NCBI GenBank assembly: GCA_016188575.1
Contig: JACPHN010000166.1
Location: forward strand, 1 to 24,817
Reading direction: 5' to 3'
From: Candidatus Schekmanbacteria bacterium
GTDB lineage: Bacteria; CSSED10-310; JACPHN01
Length of the DNA stretch: 24,817 nucleotides
The notes beneath the pieces are model-generated. The model had not been told where the DNA came from, made no database searches, and worked only from the letters and a program-made list of their open reading frames with translations. The translations under genes were made by a program, and so were the position numbers. Position 1 is the first letter of the stretch. Each line of letters starts with the position of its first letter. Positions 10,201 to 16,322 of the stretch are shown here, piece after piece.

Positions 10201-10367
10201 GCCGTGGCCGGTTGCGCGGCGGTTGGCGACGGGCCAGCGAACGCTGAGGCGTGGGCCGTCAGGCTGGCGATGAGCGCGAGGAGGCGGAGCAGGCCGGGAT
10301 GGCCGTGCGCCCGGTGGCAGGTGGCGCCACGAGAGGAGAAGCGTTTCTTGTCGCTTGTGCGAGTCAT
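4248..10367 (-). CDS. Giant secreted protein with BPI/LBP-like region
   Basis: This 2039-residue protein starts at ATG 10367, with GGAG 7 bases upstream, and ends in TAA. Residues 1-45 contain a positively charged start and a hydrophobic core (LLRLLALIASLTAHASAFA), a Sec signal peptide. Residues about 60-155 look like a PKD or Ig-like domain (GWSWEVTGPA ... LQPGAYTLTVSARA). Residues about 160-700 are beta-rich with a Ser/Thr/Pro linker near 415-435. From about 880 onward come long amphipathic segments and many cysteines in pairs (CPETDC, CYDAVFCTGSSC, CSCASS, CQDGDC), fitting disulfides outside the cytoplasm. Near 1420, ISQQVVNNALLAMQEAGYL closely resembles the motif opening the C-terminal barrel of BPI/LBP proteins; near 1627, LNELARLMFNNLLPYLEDLL resembles its closing helix. 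The last 90 residues are coiled-coil-like. The role may be extracellular lipid binding (inference). It is the second gene of an operon, 15 bases after the small exported protein. Confidence 0.8.
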   Translation of the reverse strand: MTRTSDKKRFSSRGATCHRAHGHPGLLRLLALIASLTAHASAFAGPSPTAAQPATAPLSNLNAKLEVAFFGQRDVSGNFFAGENVIIDGGKLSTLVTGWSWEVTGPATVHREAGQPLIVYRPLQPGAYTLTVSARAVHPNIPPPAPVERSFTVIAAPRAGLIPGSSDILQWDSAVSREGTLSVAAITKDCKILLITTNLAASWNAETLLDDSSQPICKWKLVKVISTDGAHAVVVAARATPARAIPAKANFSTSPDSGGIATVTTQYHLPITDVAFDFFAWSNLMKRWHHSADGNLFTMDTGNLDAGDVAVRRVDNGRVAVDLPIVEYDAAKDQLTVALTELAENVGDKARVYGSTTELTARACRTESGFAAGTAFGDSYPAFLDVASDDSNLYYNAAARGLPHLTTKTVVPNPMKPATASPPPTSTSAMSATAACSTASAAITADGLYTHPHGQKIPAATTGLGQVRGVMFRATPGGILAAYARCEGAGEHYLGGHEMRCAGDARIGVVNLTTGGSPALTDDFEEVSALFLTGQGALYSVDGGGQLAYRGHQNAPARPTVLEQLGQGSAARIADRPGDTAAVDGFVDLYAAYTTADGRIFADIFPARAQALLLGRRLATGGIETRAHVLEVLQKVADPLATAMSWDDVATAISYKAAIGVLTRNSPAVVELYLWPPVESTTSWLSSRTASPLLQAMPDLAQPSQLACALPGGKEPTGNEQDLLARTAYWVARIANCDDCKIIPDPISLFPTVIAPPSQAGAGRHLYWFRFNDLQSRVDRRFAANRPTALRDATGFTKLADAFSNAMVDSVAAKVTMRNDWLTATAFLAARAELECEDGQFPVACDDYAMRSAYTQISNATVNALSGKEPEGDRLMPECSFAQATFGSASAARKDAIELGRKLITAEVGKLISLVDDTIDAKAADAEYSLDQKIDDFEFDAVIARGSGDADFGSTTLWYQGSNATAALGFLVGPIDVWYKAKIDALLYTKTLADIQVALDQLSGTARFTMNNGNQPGGEDRVAFTDQGDAIGFSLAPGQLQLTGAIKGMKHKIDTAIGEFAFGLIGRVVGKITGFEPAAELGKIAGALVDELVLEPMISDSIEDATAKNLVFELPPAVDLTTIDYRAKPRFSGSIELAVHEGTTPAIGLRDVTYSCPETDCYLAKADFESTGLQAFQNWTLQELTAVLLYQSVTRDGGAVTIEDITFNIRTDLARNILYDIQGNNQCYDAVFCTGSSCPYKALLAVADDDVAAKIRDSYWRNPIKSKCQVPSARLRSGAVFDALSLNARMVMDKVAQSMIGNQQLEIMVKGPAAQLLAADRIVRLDRARELYEEREIEPVAEDILGPITSTLWASAGIGDIGLSGGDVRVTADLGIAWDGHRPNYGALAQDSVAVAPVSTAPEAFAGTSNLSVRASLGTVSISQQVVNNALLAMQEAGYLSHGSIAVDPDNENLWQLVGIDDLDTGNLVYAISAEAPPRALIGAPSTPCEVDRAPEELAIKVRFDVPGQDHSLCFDLNWLRLDVYQRVTGEQAEDLSPLLAERFAQAGIEGSVVKLASIGLAVRGRARLDLSTIVCSCASSNQPEGYGCSVPTQPRSRPRVDLTTDAADAVVSGYAIGAGDVAVRLPPDLNELARLMFNNLLPYLEDLLTQYVFSEVLLPVTAGSSFFPDKLACQDGDCSSFDFDSDFEIFGIAAGAFKRDNACKKGTGSFYGELCDIVTRGRLQFLTNGQIRTKGGWLQASIQLVDDVPDSWLDQHCTYETGSKEQEQEYDNPLGHPGMAGAAVVAACISRPEQCAALLAAVGVQNAADVVALMVEHPAAAVAIAAAICYTFEDQCFGRAGIVAMYQWLADPDTLSCAKSAADAAVRARRDGVIDFREQDRAGVQTLQQCAADRWQELVDELKKPVIVIEAPEKGDAPVKSPFGNLPTVVDPLEHLVQDVGELANQVSRIGVKVTPALRTQMAQAEKDLSAVIRAFDALPQAPELTAARGQLVAADAKLVTLSARVAKLAKIDVQTKAATVAIQQELRITLVALQALQ

Positions 10368-10382
10368 GACCTTTCTCCGTAA

Positions 10383-10802
10383 TCAGTGCGTGGAGGGGCG
10401 TCGTGAGCGTTCGGAATACTGGGCGACCAGGGCTGGCGTGATGCGTACGAGCTGACCGTCTCCGAGAGCGATGCGCGCCTTGCCGATCATCGTCTTGCTG
10501 ACCAGGGCGAGCTTGTCTCCCGGCAAGCGCAGGCGCAGCAGGCCGTACTGGACGATGGAGGAGTCCGGCGCGGGCATGGCATCGCCCGGGGAGACAAGGA
10601 CATCAGCGGCGGGTGCTGGCGGGCGCACGCCGAGATCGGCGATGCGGGCTCGCTGATAGCGGGATGGCGCGGCGGGCGAAGCAGGGGTGGGGCTGGTGAG
10701 CGCGATGACCAGGGCTGCGGCGAGGGAGAGTGCAGCGGCGAGAGTGCGCCCGGGGCGGCAGCGGGCAGGGCGGCCTTGGGAAGAATCGAGGGAGCCGGTC
10801 AT
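10383..10802 (-). CDS. Small exported protein preceding the giant protein
   Basis: This 139-residue protein starts at ATG 10802. AAGGA lies 7 bases upstream, and the sigma-54 promoter at 10864-10879 would fall inside the longer open frame that reaches 11000, so the longer start is rejected. Residues about 19-45 form one hydrophobic stretch (LAAALSLAAALVIALTSP) preceded by arginines: either a signal peptide or an N-terminal membrane anchor. An Ala/Pro-rich linker follows, then a compact region with YGLLRLRLPGDKLALVSK and LGDGQLVRITPALVAQY. No family is recognised. It ends 15 bases before the start of the 2039-residue protein and is surely on the same transcript, so it may be an accessory factor or membrane partner for that protein. 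Confidence 0.7.
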   Translation of the reverse strand: MTGSLDSSQGRPARCRPGRTLAAALSLAAALVIALTSPTPASPAAPSRYQRARIADLGVRPPAPAADVLVSPGDAMPAPDSSIVQYGLLRLRLPGDKLALVSKTMIGKARIALGDGQLVRITPALVAQYSERSRRPSTH

Positions 10803-10863
10803 GGGAGAATCCTTTCTTGGCGCTGCGGCGAGGTATGGGTTCGCGGCTATTGCCGATGAACGA

Positions 10864-10879
10864 AGCAGGAAGCGTGCCA
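10864..10879 (-). promoter_or_regulatory. Sigma-54 promoter of the giant-protein operon
   Basis: Read on the minus strand the site is TGGCACGCTTCCTGCT, preceded by C. It matches the consensus YTGGCACG-N4-TTGCW at every position except one T-to-C change and the weak purine position. GG and GC are exactly 10 bases apart. The predicted start near 10853 gives a leader of about 50 bases ending in a ribosome-binding site for the 139-residue gene. Confidence 0.72.
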
Positions 10880-11085
10880 GCGGGTCGGCCGGGGGGAGAT
10901 GGCGCGGAAAGGACTCGGAGAGCGGGGTAGTGGGCGGCGACATGGGGTCGTGACGGCAGGTGGCGCCATCATGAGGCTCAACGTTCACTGCGGCCCCCAC
11001 ATCACCTCACCTCGCTTGCGGGGAGAGGCAGGGAGAGGGGCGCCTGCCACACCTGTAAAGGATCATCCCTTCGTCAGCCGGTCCG
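10880..11085. other. Intergenic region upstream of the sigma-54 promoter
   Basis: No credible gene is seen. The stretch contains a half-copy of the 'gcttgcggggagag' intergenic repeat at about 11013-11043. It lies where activator-binding sites for the sigma-54 promoter would be expected, but I see no clear inverted repeat to name. Confidence 0.4.
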
Positions 11086-11203
11086 AAACCCCGCCCTTTA
11101 GAGCGGAATCGCCGCGGAACCCCGGCCTGAAGGCCGGGGTTTCAGCGGTGGTTAGGGCGGGGTCCAAACCCCGCCCTAACATGTCGCCGGCCTAAAGGCC
11201 GGC
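11086..11203. repeat. Cluster of three perfect tetraloop hairpins
   Basis: Three hairpins stand in a row, each with a four-base loop. The first has 10-bp arms (11118-11127 and 11132-11141, loop TGAA). The second has 13-bp arms (11151-11163 and 11168-11180, loop CCAA). The third has 7-bp arms (11186-11192 and 11197-11203, loop TAAA). The right arm of the second hairpin contains AAACCCCGCCCT, which also occurs at 11086-11097, so an alternative pairing is possible. This is a REP-like palindromic cluster, not a simple terminator, as no T-run follows. Confidence 0.8.
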
Positions 11204-11362
11204 ATCCGTATTGGTCACTCGGTATTCGGCCACGCCCCAAGCCGGCGTCCAGCTCCCGATTCCGCCTCCATGCGGCGCAGCAGCCCGAGGTGGTCTTGGC
11301 GCGCTGCCCCGGTTGCGCCGCCCCCCCCGGCTCGCCATAATAAGGTCGCATCGAGTTTTCTT
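11204..11362. other. Gap upstream of tRNA-Sec
   Basis: No gene is seen. On the plus strand a possible sigma-70 promoter lies at 11313-11341: TTGCGC, a 17-base spacer, then CATAAT (five of six bases of TATAAT). It would start transcription about 15 bases before the tRNA. The -35 box is weak. Confidence 0.4.
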
Positions 11363-11456
11363 GGGGGCGGGGCCGATCTGGTGATCGGTGCGGGCTTCAA
11401 ACCCGTTACGGGGCACTAACCCTGCTCTGGGTAGGTTCGATTCCTACACGCTCCCG
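11363..11456 (+). tRNA. selC: Selenocysteine tRNA, anticodon TCA
   Basis: The 94-base sequence folds as a bacterial tRNA-Sec. The acceptor is 8 positions long (11363-11370 with 11448-11455; one G-T pair, and position 8 is a G-A mismatch). The D stem has 6 pairs (CCGATC/GATCGG) and a four-base loop TGGT, a hallmark of this tRNA. The anticodon stem GCGGG/CCCGT holds loop CTTCAAA, with anticodon TCA at 11397-11399, reading UGA. A long variable arm pairs CGGGGCA (11409-11415) with TGCTCTG (11423-11429). The T arm is GTAGG-TTCGATT-CCTAC. The discriminator is G (11456). CCA is not encoded. The cell should therefore decode UGA as selenocysteine, though no selA, selB, selD or selenoprotein gene is seen in this window. 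Confidence 0.9.
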
Positions 11457-11472
11457 TCGGACGGCCGGGGCG

Positions 11473-12711
11473 CTAACCAGGAAACTCCGAATACCTCCGC
11501 ACGTGATCGCGCGTGCCCTGGTACAGAAAGGACTCGTGGACGTGCCAGCGACCGGCATCTAAGGCCGCGGCGTCGTTGCGATCCGCGACCTCGACGAGCG
11601 CCATGATCTCCTCGTATTCTTCGATGGAGATGCGCTCCCGCGCCGCAAGCTGGGCGGCGGGATCGAGCGCCGCCGCATGGCCCTCGACGCCCGGTACGGT
11701 GCGCGCGAAGCCCCACGCGGCGCCACAGCCGCTGCCGTAGGAGAACAGGCTCACCAGACCCGGACCAGTGCGGTTCCTGTGACGCAGATAATCGATCAGT
11801 GCCAGGAACAAGGATCCGGTGTAGATGTTGCCCACTTCGGCGTTGAGACTGAGCCACGGCGCCACCCGCTGCCCGTGACTTGCCTCCACCTCTTGCGCCC
11901 GCTGATCTCCCGGGCTCACCCCGGCGCCGAGCTCCGCTTCCCAGTGCCGCTGGTGCGCCTTCTTCGCCATCTTGACGAAGGGCACGTGATAGAAACAGGC
12001 GGAGAGCTTTGCAATCGCGTACTCCTCGGCGTCCGCGGCCTTGGCGAGCGCGTCGGCGCGACACGCCGCGAGCGCCTCGAGGTAGCACGCGATCGAGTAA
12101 TGGCCGTCCGCAAACGCGAACTTCGAGTAGAGAGGCCGCCAAAAATCCATGACCTGCCGGGTGTAGTCGCCGGTAACGAGCGGATCGAAGGTAATCAGGC
12201 GCGGATTCTCCGACACCACCATGGCCACCGCCCCCGCGCCCTGCGTCGGCTCACCGAGCTCGCCAACGCCGTAACGCGCGATGTCCGAGGCGATGATCAA
12301 CGCCTTGTATCCCCGCGCGCGCCCCGACAGGATCCAGTCACTAGCGGCGGTCAGACCTGCAAACGCTCCGTAGCACGCATGCTTGGTCTCGAACGTCCGG
12401 CAGCACCGTCGCAGCTTCAGCGCCTCGTGCACGTAGACCGCAACCGGCTTGCTGTGATCGATGCCGGTCTCCGTGCCGACCACCAACGTGCCGATCTGCT
12501 GCGGGTCGACGTCGAAGCGCTTCAGCGCCAGCGCCGCCGCATTGGCCGCCAGTGTCACGCTGTCCTCGCACGGCGTCGCGATCGCCATGCGCAACTGCCC
12601 GAGGCCACGCGTATACTTGGCCGGGTCCACCCCCCGCGCGCGCGCCAGGTCCGCCATGTCCAGGTAGCGCTGCGGTCCAAAAAAGGCGATTGCATCGATG
12701 CCGACGTCCAT
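11473..12711 (-). CDS. mvaS: Hydroxymethylglutaryl-CoA synthase
   Basis: This 412-residue protein starts at ATG 12711 (MDVGIDAIAFFGPQRYLD), with AAGGAG about 10 bases upstream; an earlier in-frame start at 12744 has no better signal. It should condense acetyl-CoA with acetoacetyl-CoA to HMG-CoA in the cytoplasm. Visible hallmarks are the general-base Glu region VGTETGIDHSKP (about residues 78-89), the nucleophilic Cys in ETKHACYGAF (about 112), the His in FYHVPFVKMAKKAH (about 235-248) and the glycine-rich LFSYGSGCGAAWGF (about 338-350). Length and start fit bacterial MvaS. PksG-type synthases of polyketide beta-branching are close relatives, but no polyketide genes are in view, so the mevalonate pathway is preferred. 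No other mevalonate gene is adjacent. It is convergent with the tRNA-Sec gene, with 16 bases between them. Confidence 0.88.
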   Translation of the reverse strand: MDVGIDAIAFFGPQRYLDMADLARARGVDPAKYTRGLGQLRMAIATPCEDSVTLAANAAALALKRFDVDPQQIGTLVVGTETGIDHSKPVAVYVHEALKLRRCCRTFETKHACYGAFAGLTAASDWILSGRARGYKALIIASDIARYGVGELGEPTQGAGAVAMVVSENPRLITFDPLVTGDYTRQVMDFWRPLYSKFAFADGHYSIACYLEALAACRADALAKAADAEEYAIAKLSACFYHVPFVKMAKKAHQRHWEAELGAGVSPGDQRAQEVEASHGQRVAPWLSLNAEVGNIYTGSLFLALIDYLRHRNRTGPGLVSLFSYGSGCGAAWGFARTVPGVEGHAAALDPAAQLAARERISIEEYEEIMALVEVADRNDAAALDAGRWHVHESFLYQGTRDHVRRYSEFPG

Positions 12712-12864
12712 CTGCGCTGGTCTCCTTGCTGAGGCTTTTTCCACCCGCCCCCGTGCCGGCGGGAGATCTCACCCAATCCGCAACCTATCGAGCGCCGGAC
12801 CGGTATGCAAGGGCGAGCCAGCTCATGCCGCTTGCCCCCGCCGCGCACTGCCGTTACAGCGTGA

Positions 12865-12900
12865 ATCGCTCCACCCACCCTCGCGAGCGAATGGAGCGAT
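12865..12900. repeat. Stem-loop between HMG-CoA synthase and the MopE-like gene
   Basis: The 9-base arms ATCGCTCCA (12865-12873) and TGGAGCGAT (12892-12900) are perfectly complementary, with an 18-base loop containing TCGCGA. It lies 65 bases past the stop of the large minus-strand gene and upstream of the HMG-CoA synthase. It may separate the two transcripts, but no T-run is present. Confidence 0.45.
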
Positions 12901-12964
12901 CGGTGTCCTGCCGGCGCGGCCCACCTGGGCCTGACGCCGGCTGGCTGCGCGGCCCCTGTGCCCG

Positions 12965-15832
12965 TCAGTAGCAGCCCCACATGCTGGTGCACATGATTGC
13001 CACCGATGCGCCGATGGTCTCGCCATAGGTGGCGTCATCATAAGCGGCCGAAATCACCACGGTCTGGAACCCGCCGAGGTAAACCACATTGACCAGCCCG
13101 TTCGCATCGACCGTCACTGCGGAGGAGTTGCTGGAGCTCCACCGCACGCTGCTCGGGTCAAGGATCGTGCTGAAGTTGTGATAGATGACGGTGCCGAGGT
13201 CGAAGCTTTCGCTGTACGTCACCAGCTCGACGCTCGTCGGTTCCGAATCCTTGGTGACGACCATGTACGGTTCTTCCATCTTGATCAGTGCCAGGTCGAG
13301 TTGCGGCATGCCTTCGTCCATGGTCGTTGCGACGTAGTGCCCGGTCAGCATGAGCGCGGCGTCGCTTTGCGCATCGCCAAGCGCGTCCTCAATCAGGTAA
13401 TAGACATAGTAGGTGTCCGCGACTTCGCTGCTGTCGGCGGAGCAATAGCTCGCCGGGTCATCCACGTCGACCGGCACGAAGTGGTCGGGAAGAAGGCACG
13501 CGAGCTCCTTTACCCCATACAGCAGAGCAGTATCGAGGTTGCGCCGAATGATGGCCTCGCCGGGAAGGTTTCCGTTAAGATCGACAACCGTCACCGTCTC
13601 GTCGTCGAGGTCGACCTCGACCTTGGTGCTCAGGAGCACGTCGTGGGCGGCGTCGAAACCCAGCGATGCGGAAAACTCCAGCATCTCGCTGTCTGAGGGC
13701 TGATGGATGACGAGCTCGGGATTGGCGTCGACCGCCGCGCGCAGCGTTTCGTCGCCCTCGATCGTCATCGTCAGGTTGCGGATGTTCATGAAGACGCGGC
13801 CTTCCTCGTCGACCTCGAAATACGGGGCGACGCCGGCGGAGATAGAGACCCCATCGCCGAGATCGAAGTTGAATAGCCCCATTGTCGTGGTCGCATACAT
13901 GAGCTGATTCAGAAAGCTCTCACCGACGGACAGGCTTCCCAGAGCGTTGGCCGGCCCTTCGGTCTGGTTGCCGTTCACACTATCGCCTTGCAGGAAGCGC
14001 GTTTCGTAGCGATGCGACGAATCCGTTGCACCGACCTTCGCGAGGGTGGAGGAGAAGTAGACGTTGAGCGGATCCGAACCCGAGCTCTTGTCGGAAAACT
14101 CCGTCTTGCCGAGCACCATGCCGAGCGTCCAGGTCTCATCGAGGTGAAGCTGGTATTGCAGGTTGATTTCGGGATCGGTGCCGCTGACCGGCAGCCCCGC
14201 GTGGAAGGTCTCGTTGAGCACGTACTCCAGCGCGTTTCGCAGCGCGGGCGCGCGGTCGAAGTCGAGCCCGCGGTCGCTGTCGTCGGCCTTGGACCACACC
14301 TTGTCATACGTGCTGCGAAGCACCTCATAGATCTCTTCGTAGAGGTTGATGCCGTAGAGCTCGTCGATGGTCCACACGAGGTCCTCAAAGAGCTCGCTAC
14401 CAAAGTATTCTTGCCTGAGGCTCGTCACCAGCCCATTTACGTAAAGGTAGTAGCTGATGTCGCCAAGCATGGCCTCCGCCTGATATTCCGTGGTATCAGA
14501 AACCCAGTCGCAAACGCCTGTTCCTGTAAGCTCAATATAATCGTCAATAGGACTGTAATCTCCCGAGGTCGTAACGTTATAACCGTTGAACATCAGATTG
14601 AGCTTGTTCACCACGAAGGCGAGCTCGCCCTGCTCCGCTGCCCAATCCTTCGGGGCCTGATAGCGGACATCCGGGTAGGAGTAGGAGCGATCGAACCATT
14701 CGGCGGTGAAATCGTCGAGCGTGAAGTTTGCATACCAGGCCGGCCAACCGCCCTCGGACGTGGTCCCGCCAACTTTCGGCACCTTGGGGCTGAAGTTTAC
14801 CAGGAAGCTCGGGTAGTCGAGATCGAGGGTGAAGCATTCCGCGGTGACCTTGATCGAGCTGAAGAAGATTTTCGCGGAAATGGAGCCGTCGAGGAGGCCC
14901 TCGCCGGTGTTGCTGCCGCTGACGTCCGTATCCGAGGATTGAATCTGCACGTTCAGGCCGCTGAAGGTGACGTAATCGGCGAGGTCCGTGGCGCCGTCGA
15001 TGGCGTCCTGAATGGCACCTTCGAGCTGTTCCTCGAGTGTGTCGTAGAAGCGCTCGAGAAGATTGACCGACAGGGGCGAAGTCAGCGTGGAGTTGTACGA
15101 CTTGTAGGCGGCGTTGAAGAGGTAAAGGCGGTGCACGAAGGTCGTGCCGTCGTTCGCCGTAACCTCATAACTGAGGCGCTGATGATCATAAGCGGCGTAG
15201 ATAGTCGCGGCGGTGTCGATGATGATGTAGCCGCTGGTGCTGGGGCAGGAGATTTGCGGGCTCGAGGAGCAGAGCTGCAGGGCCACGTCGCGGGAGCCGC
15301 CGGCGTAGGCGGTCACGTGCACAGTGGTATCGGCGAGCACGTCCTGGGTATCGACCCAGACCGCGACGGTGATGGCGGTATCGGAGGTTACGGAGGTGAC
15401 GTAGCCGTCATCGATCGCGCGGCCGCCGATGGAGATTGTGCTGAGCGAGATGGGGCGCTCGTCCACGGTTCCGTCGCAGTCGTTGTCGATGCCGTCGCCG
15501 GTGACCTCGGCGGCCGCGGGGTTGATCGCGGCGTTCGCGTCATTGCAGTCGCCGCCGATTTTCGCGTAATTGGCGGGTGTTTCTGCGTTGCGGTCGATGC
15601 AAATCCAGGAGGCTCCCTCGGCATAGAAATGATCGGCGTCACCGTCCCAGTATACCTTGGTCTGCGTGGCGGTGCAGTCGCGAGGGGTGCCCTTGGTGGC
15701 GGGGGTCCGCCGCTGGTCGGCGGCAAGCGACCTCGCCGAGGCGGCGGAGAGACAGAGGACAGTGGCGAGCAGGGCGGCGGTCAAGCGCACCGCAGCTCTG
15801 GGAAAGAGACGTGAGGATCTTGCTGGCTGCAT
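12965..15832 (-). CDS. Large secreted MopE-like, BPI/LBP-like protein
   Basis: This 955-residue protein starts at ATG 15832, with GGAG 7 bases upstream. The open frame runs on to 16441, but a sigma-54 promoter at 15879-15894 and a clear signal peptide (residues 1-40, LTAALLATVLCLSAASA) fix this start. Residues about 50-121 form a MopE-type metal-binding region: DGDADHFYAEG, then GGDCNDANAAINPAAAE, then DGIDNDCDGTVDE, a calcium- or copper-type acidic motif. Residues about 260-620 are beta-rich with amphipathic helices (YDTLEEQLEGAIQDAID). Residues about 632-660 (SVGESFLNQLMYATTTMGLF) match the pattern that opens the C-terminal BPI/LBP barrel, and LACLLPDHFVPVD near 775 resembles its end. The last 75 residues look like a BIG2-type Ig domain (VRWSSSNSSAVTVDANGLV). 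It probably works outside the cell and may bind lipid (inference). It stands alone as a transcript. Confidence 0.82.
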   Translation of the reverse strand: MQPARSSRLFPRAAVRLTAALLATVLCLSAASARSLAADQRRTPATKGTPRDCTATQTKVYWDGDADHFYAEGASWICIDRNAETPANYAKIGGDCNDANAAINPAAAEVTGDGIDNDCDGTVDERPISLSTISIGGRAIDDGYVTSVTSDTAITVAVWVDTQDVLADTTVHVTAYAGGSRDVALQLCSSSPQISCPSTSGYIIIDTAATIYAAYDHQRLSYEVTANDGTTFVHRLYLFNAAYKSYNSTLTSPLSVNLLERFYDTLEEQLEGAIQDAIDGATDLADYVTFSGLNVQIQSSDTDVSGSNTGEGLLDGSISAKIFFSSIKVTAECFTLDLDYPSFLVNFSPKVPKVGGTTSEGGWPAWYANFTLDDFTAEWFDRSYSYPDVRYQAPKDWAAEQGELAFVVNKLNLMFNGYNVTTSGDYSPIDDYIELTGTGVCDWVSDTTEYQAEAMLGDISYYLYVNGLVTSLRQEYFGSELFEDLVWTIDELYGINLYEEIYEVLRSTYDKVWSKADDSDRGLDFDRAPALRNALEYVLNETFHAGLPVSGTDPEINLQYQLHLDETWTLGMVLGKTEFSDKSSGSDPLNVYFSSTLAKVGATDSSHRYETRFLQGDSVNGNQTEGPANALGSLSVGESFLNQLMYATTTMGLFNFDLGDGVSISAGVAPYFEVDEEGRVFMNIRNLTMTIEGDETLRAAVDANPELVIHQPSDSEMLEFSASLGFDAAHDVLLSTKVEVDLDDETVTVVDLNGNLPGEAIIRRNLDTALLYGVKELACLLPDHFVPVDVDDPASYCSADSSEVADTYYVYYLIEDALGDAQSDAALMLTGHYVATTMDEGMPQLDLALIKMEEPYMVVTKDSEPTSVELVTYSESFDLGTVIYHNFSTILDPSSVRWSSSNSSAVTVDANGLVNVVYLGGFQTVVISAAYDDATYGETIGASVAIMCTSMWGCY

Positions 15833-15878
15833 GATTTTGCTCCGCGGTCGGAATTGAGAAGAGTTTCGCGTCCTGTAT

Positions 15879-15894
15879 AGCAAATCGCGTGCCA
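15879..15894 (-). promoter_or_regulatory. Sigma-54 promoter of the MopE-like gene
   Basis: On the minus strand the site reads TGGCACGCGATTTGCT. Every strongly conserved base of TGGCACG-N4-TTGCW is present, and GG and GC are exactly 10 bases apart. The predicted start near 15868 leaves a leader of about 35 bases carrying GGAG before ATG 15832. Confidence 0.8.
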
Positions 15895-16322
15895 CCGGCG
15901 AGTTGGCGGCGGCGGCGCGGGAAAGCGCTGCCGCATGCCGCTTTCGACGGGGACGCGACGCGTGGGATGGGCGCGCCCGACCGTTGTTTGCCAAAAACTT
16001 GCGTACGTGTAGGAAACTCAGGTTGCAGGGGCGTCCCCTCACCGCAGTGCTCCGTGTTCGCGCAGTGCTCCGATCCAAATCGGGCTCCGCTCGTTTGGCG
16101 AGTATGAGCACAGCGCGTCGCCCCCTGGACTCAAGGAGCTGGCCAGATGCGGGCGCTAGTGCAACCGGTGCCTCGACTCCCAACCCGAGCCCAGGCAGAA
16201 GCACATCTTGCGTAGGCGGCGCGTGGCGTAGCGGGCTCGCCCGCGCCACAATGCGCTCAAGCTCTGCCCCGATCCTTACCGATAACGGCGCAGCGGTTTT
16301 TTGCCAACCAACGGAGCATGCC
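15895..16322. other. Divergent intergenic region
   Basis: This gap separates the divergent MopE-like gene and the NnrU gene. No credible gene is seen; the open frames through it are extensions of the flanking genes. It holds a direct repeat (16043-16072) and a hairpin: GTGGC (16223-16227) plus GCGGGC (16231-16236) paired with GCCCGC (16239-16244) plus GCCAC (16245-16249). No clear sigma-70 promoter for the NnrU gene was found. Confidence 0.45.
16043..16072. repeat. Twelve-base direct repeat, 18-base period
   Basis: CGCAGTGCTCCG occurs at 16043-16054 and again at 16061-16072. It lies about 150-190 bases upstream of the sigma-54 promoter, a usual distance for enhancer (activator) sites, so it is a candidate operator. 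That role is inference. Confidence 0.5.

Noticed and set aside
11466-11472. Terminator between tRNA-Sec and the HMG-CoA synthase gene
   Set aside because: Only 16 bases separate them and no stem with a T-run is present.
12798-12825. Sigma-54-like site (CTGGCTCG...TTGCA) upstream of the HMG-CoA synthase, minus strand
   Set aside because: The GG and GC are only 9 bases apart; sigma-54 spacing of 10 is strict.
12850-12967. Selenocysteine readthrough of the TGA ending the 955-residue protein
   Set aside because: The frame after the TGA gives only a short low-complexity Arg/Gly/Pro-rich stretch and no known selenoprotein motif.
13988-15814. 608-codon plus-strand open frame opposite the MopE-like gene
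   Set aside because: A shadow frame; the minus-strand reading has the signal peptide, metal motif and promoter.
15903-16322. N-terminal extension of the NnrU protein
   Set aside because: The family start GGSHIAG is already near the N-terminus when read from ATG 16323, which has its own GGAG.
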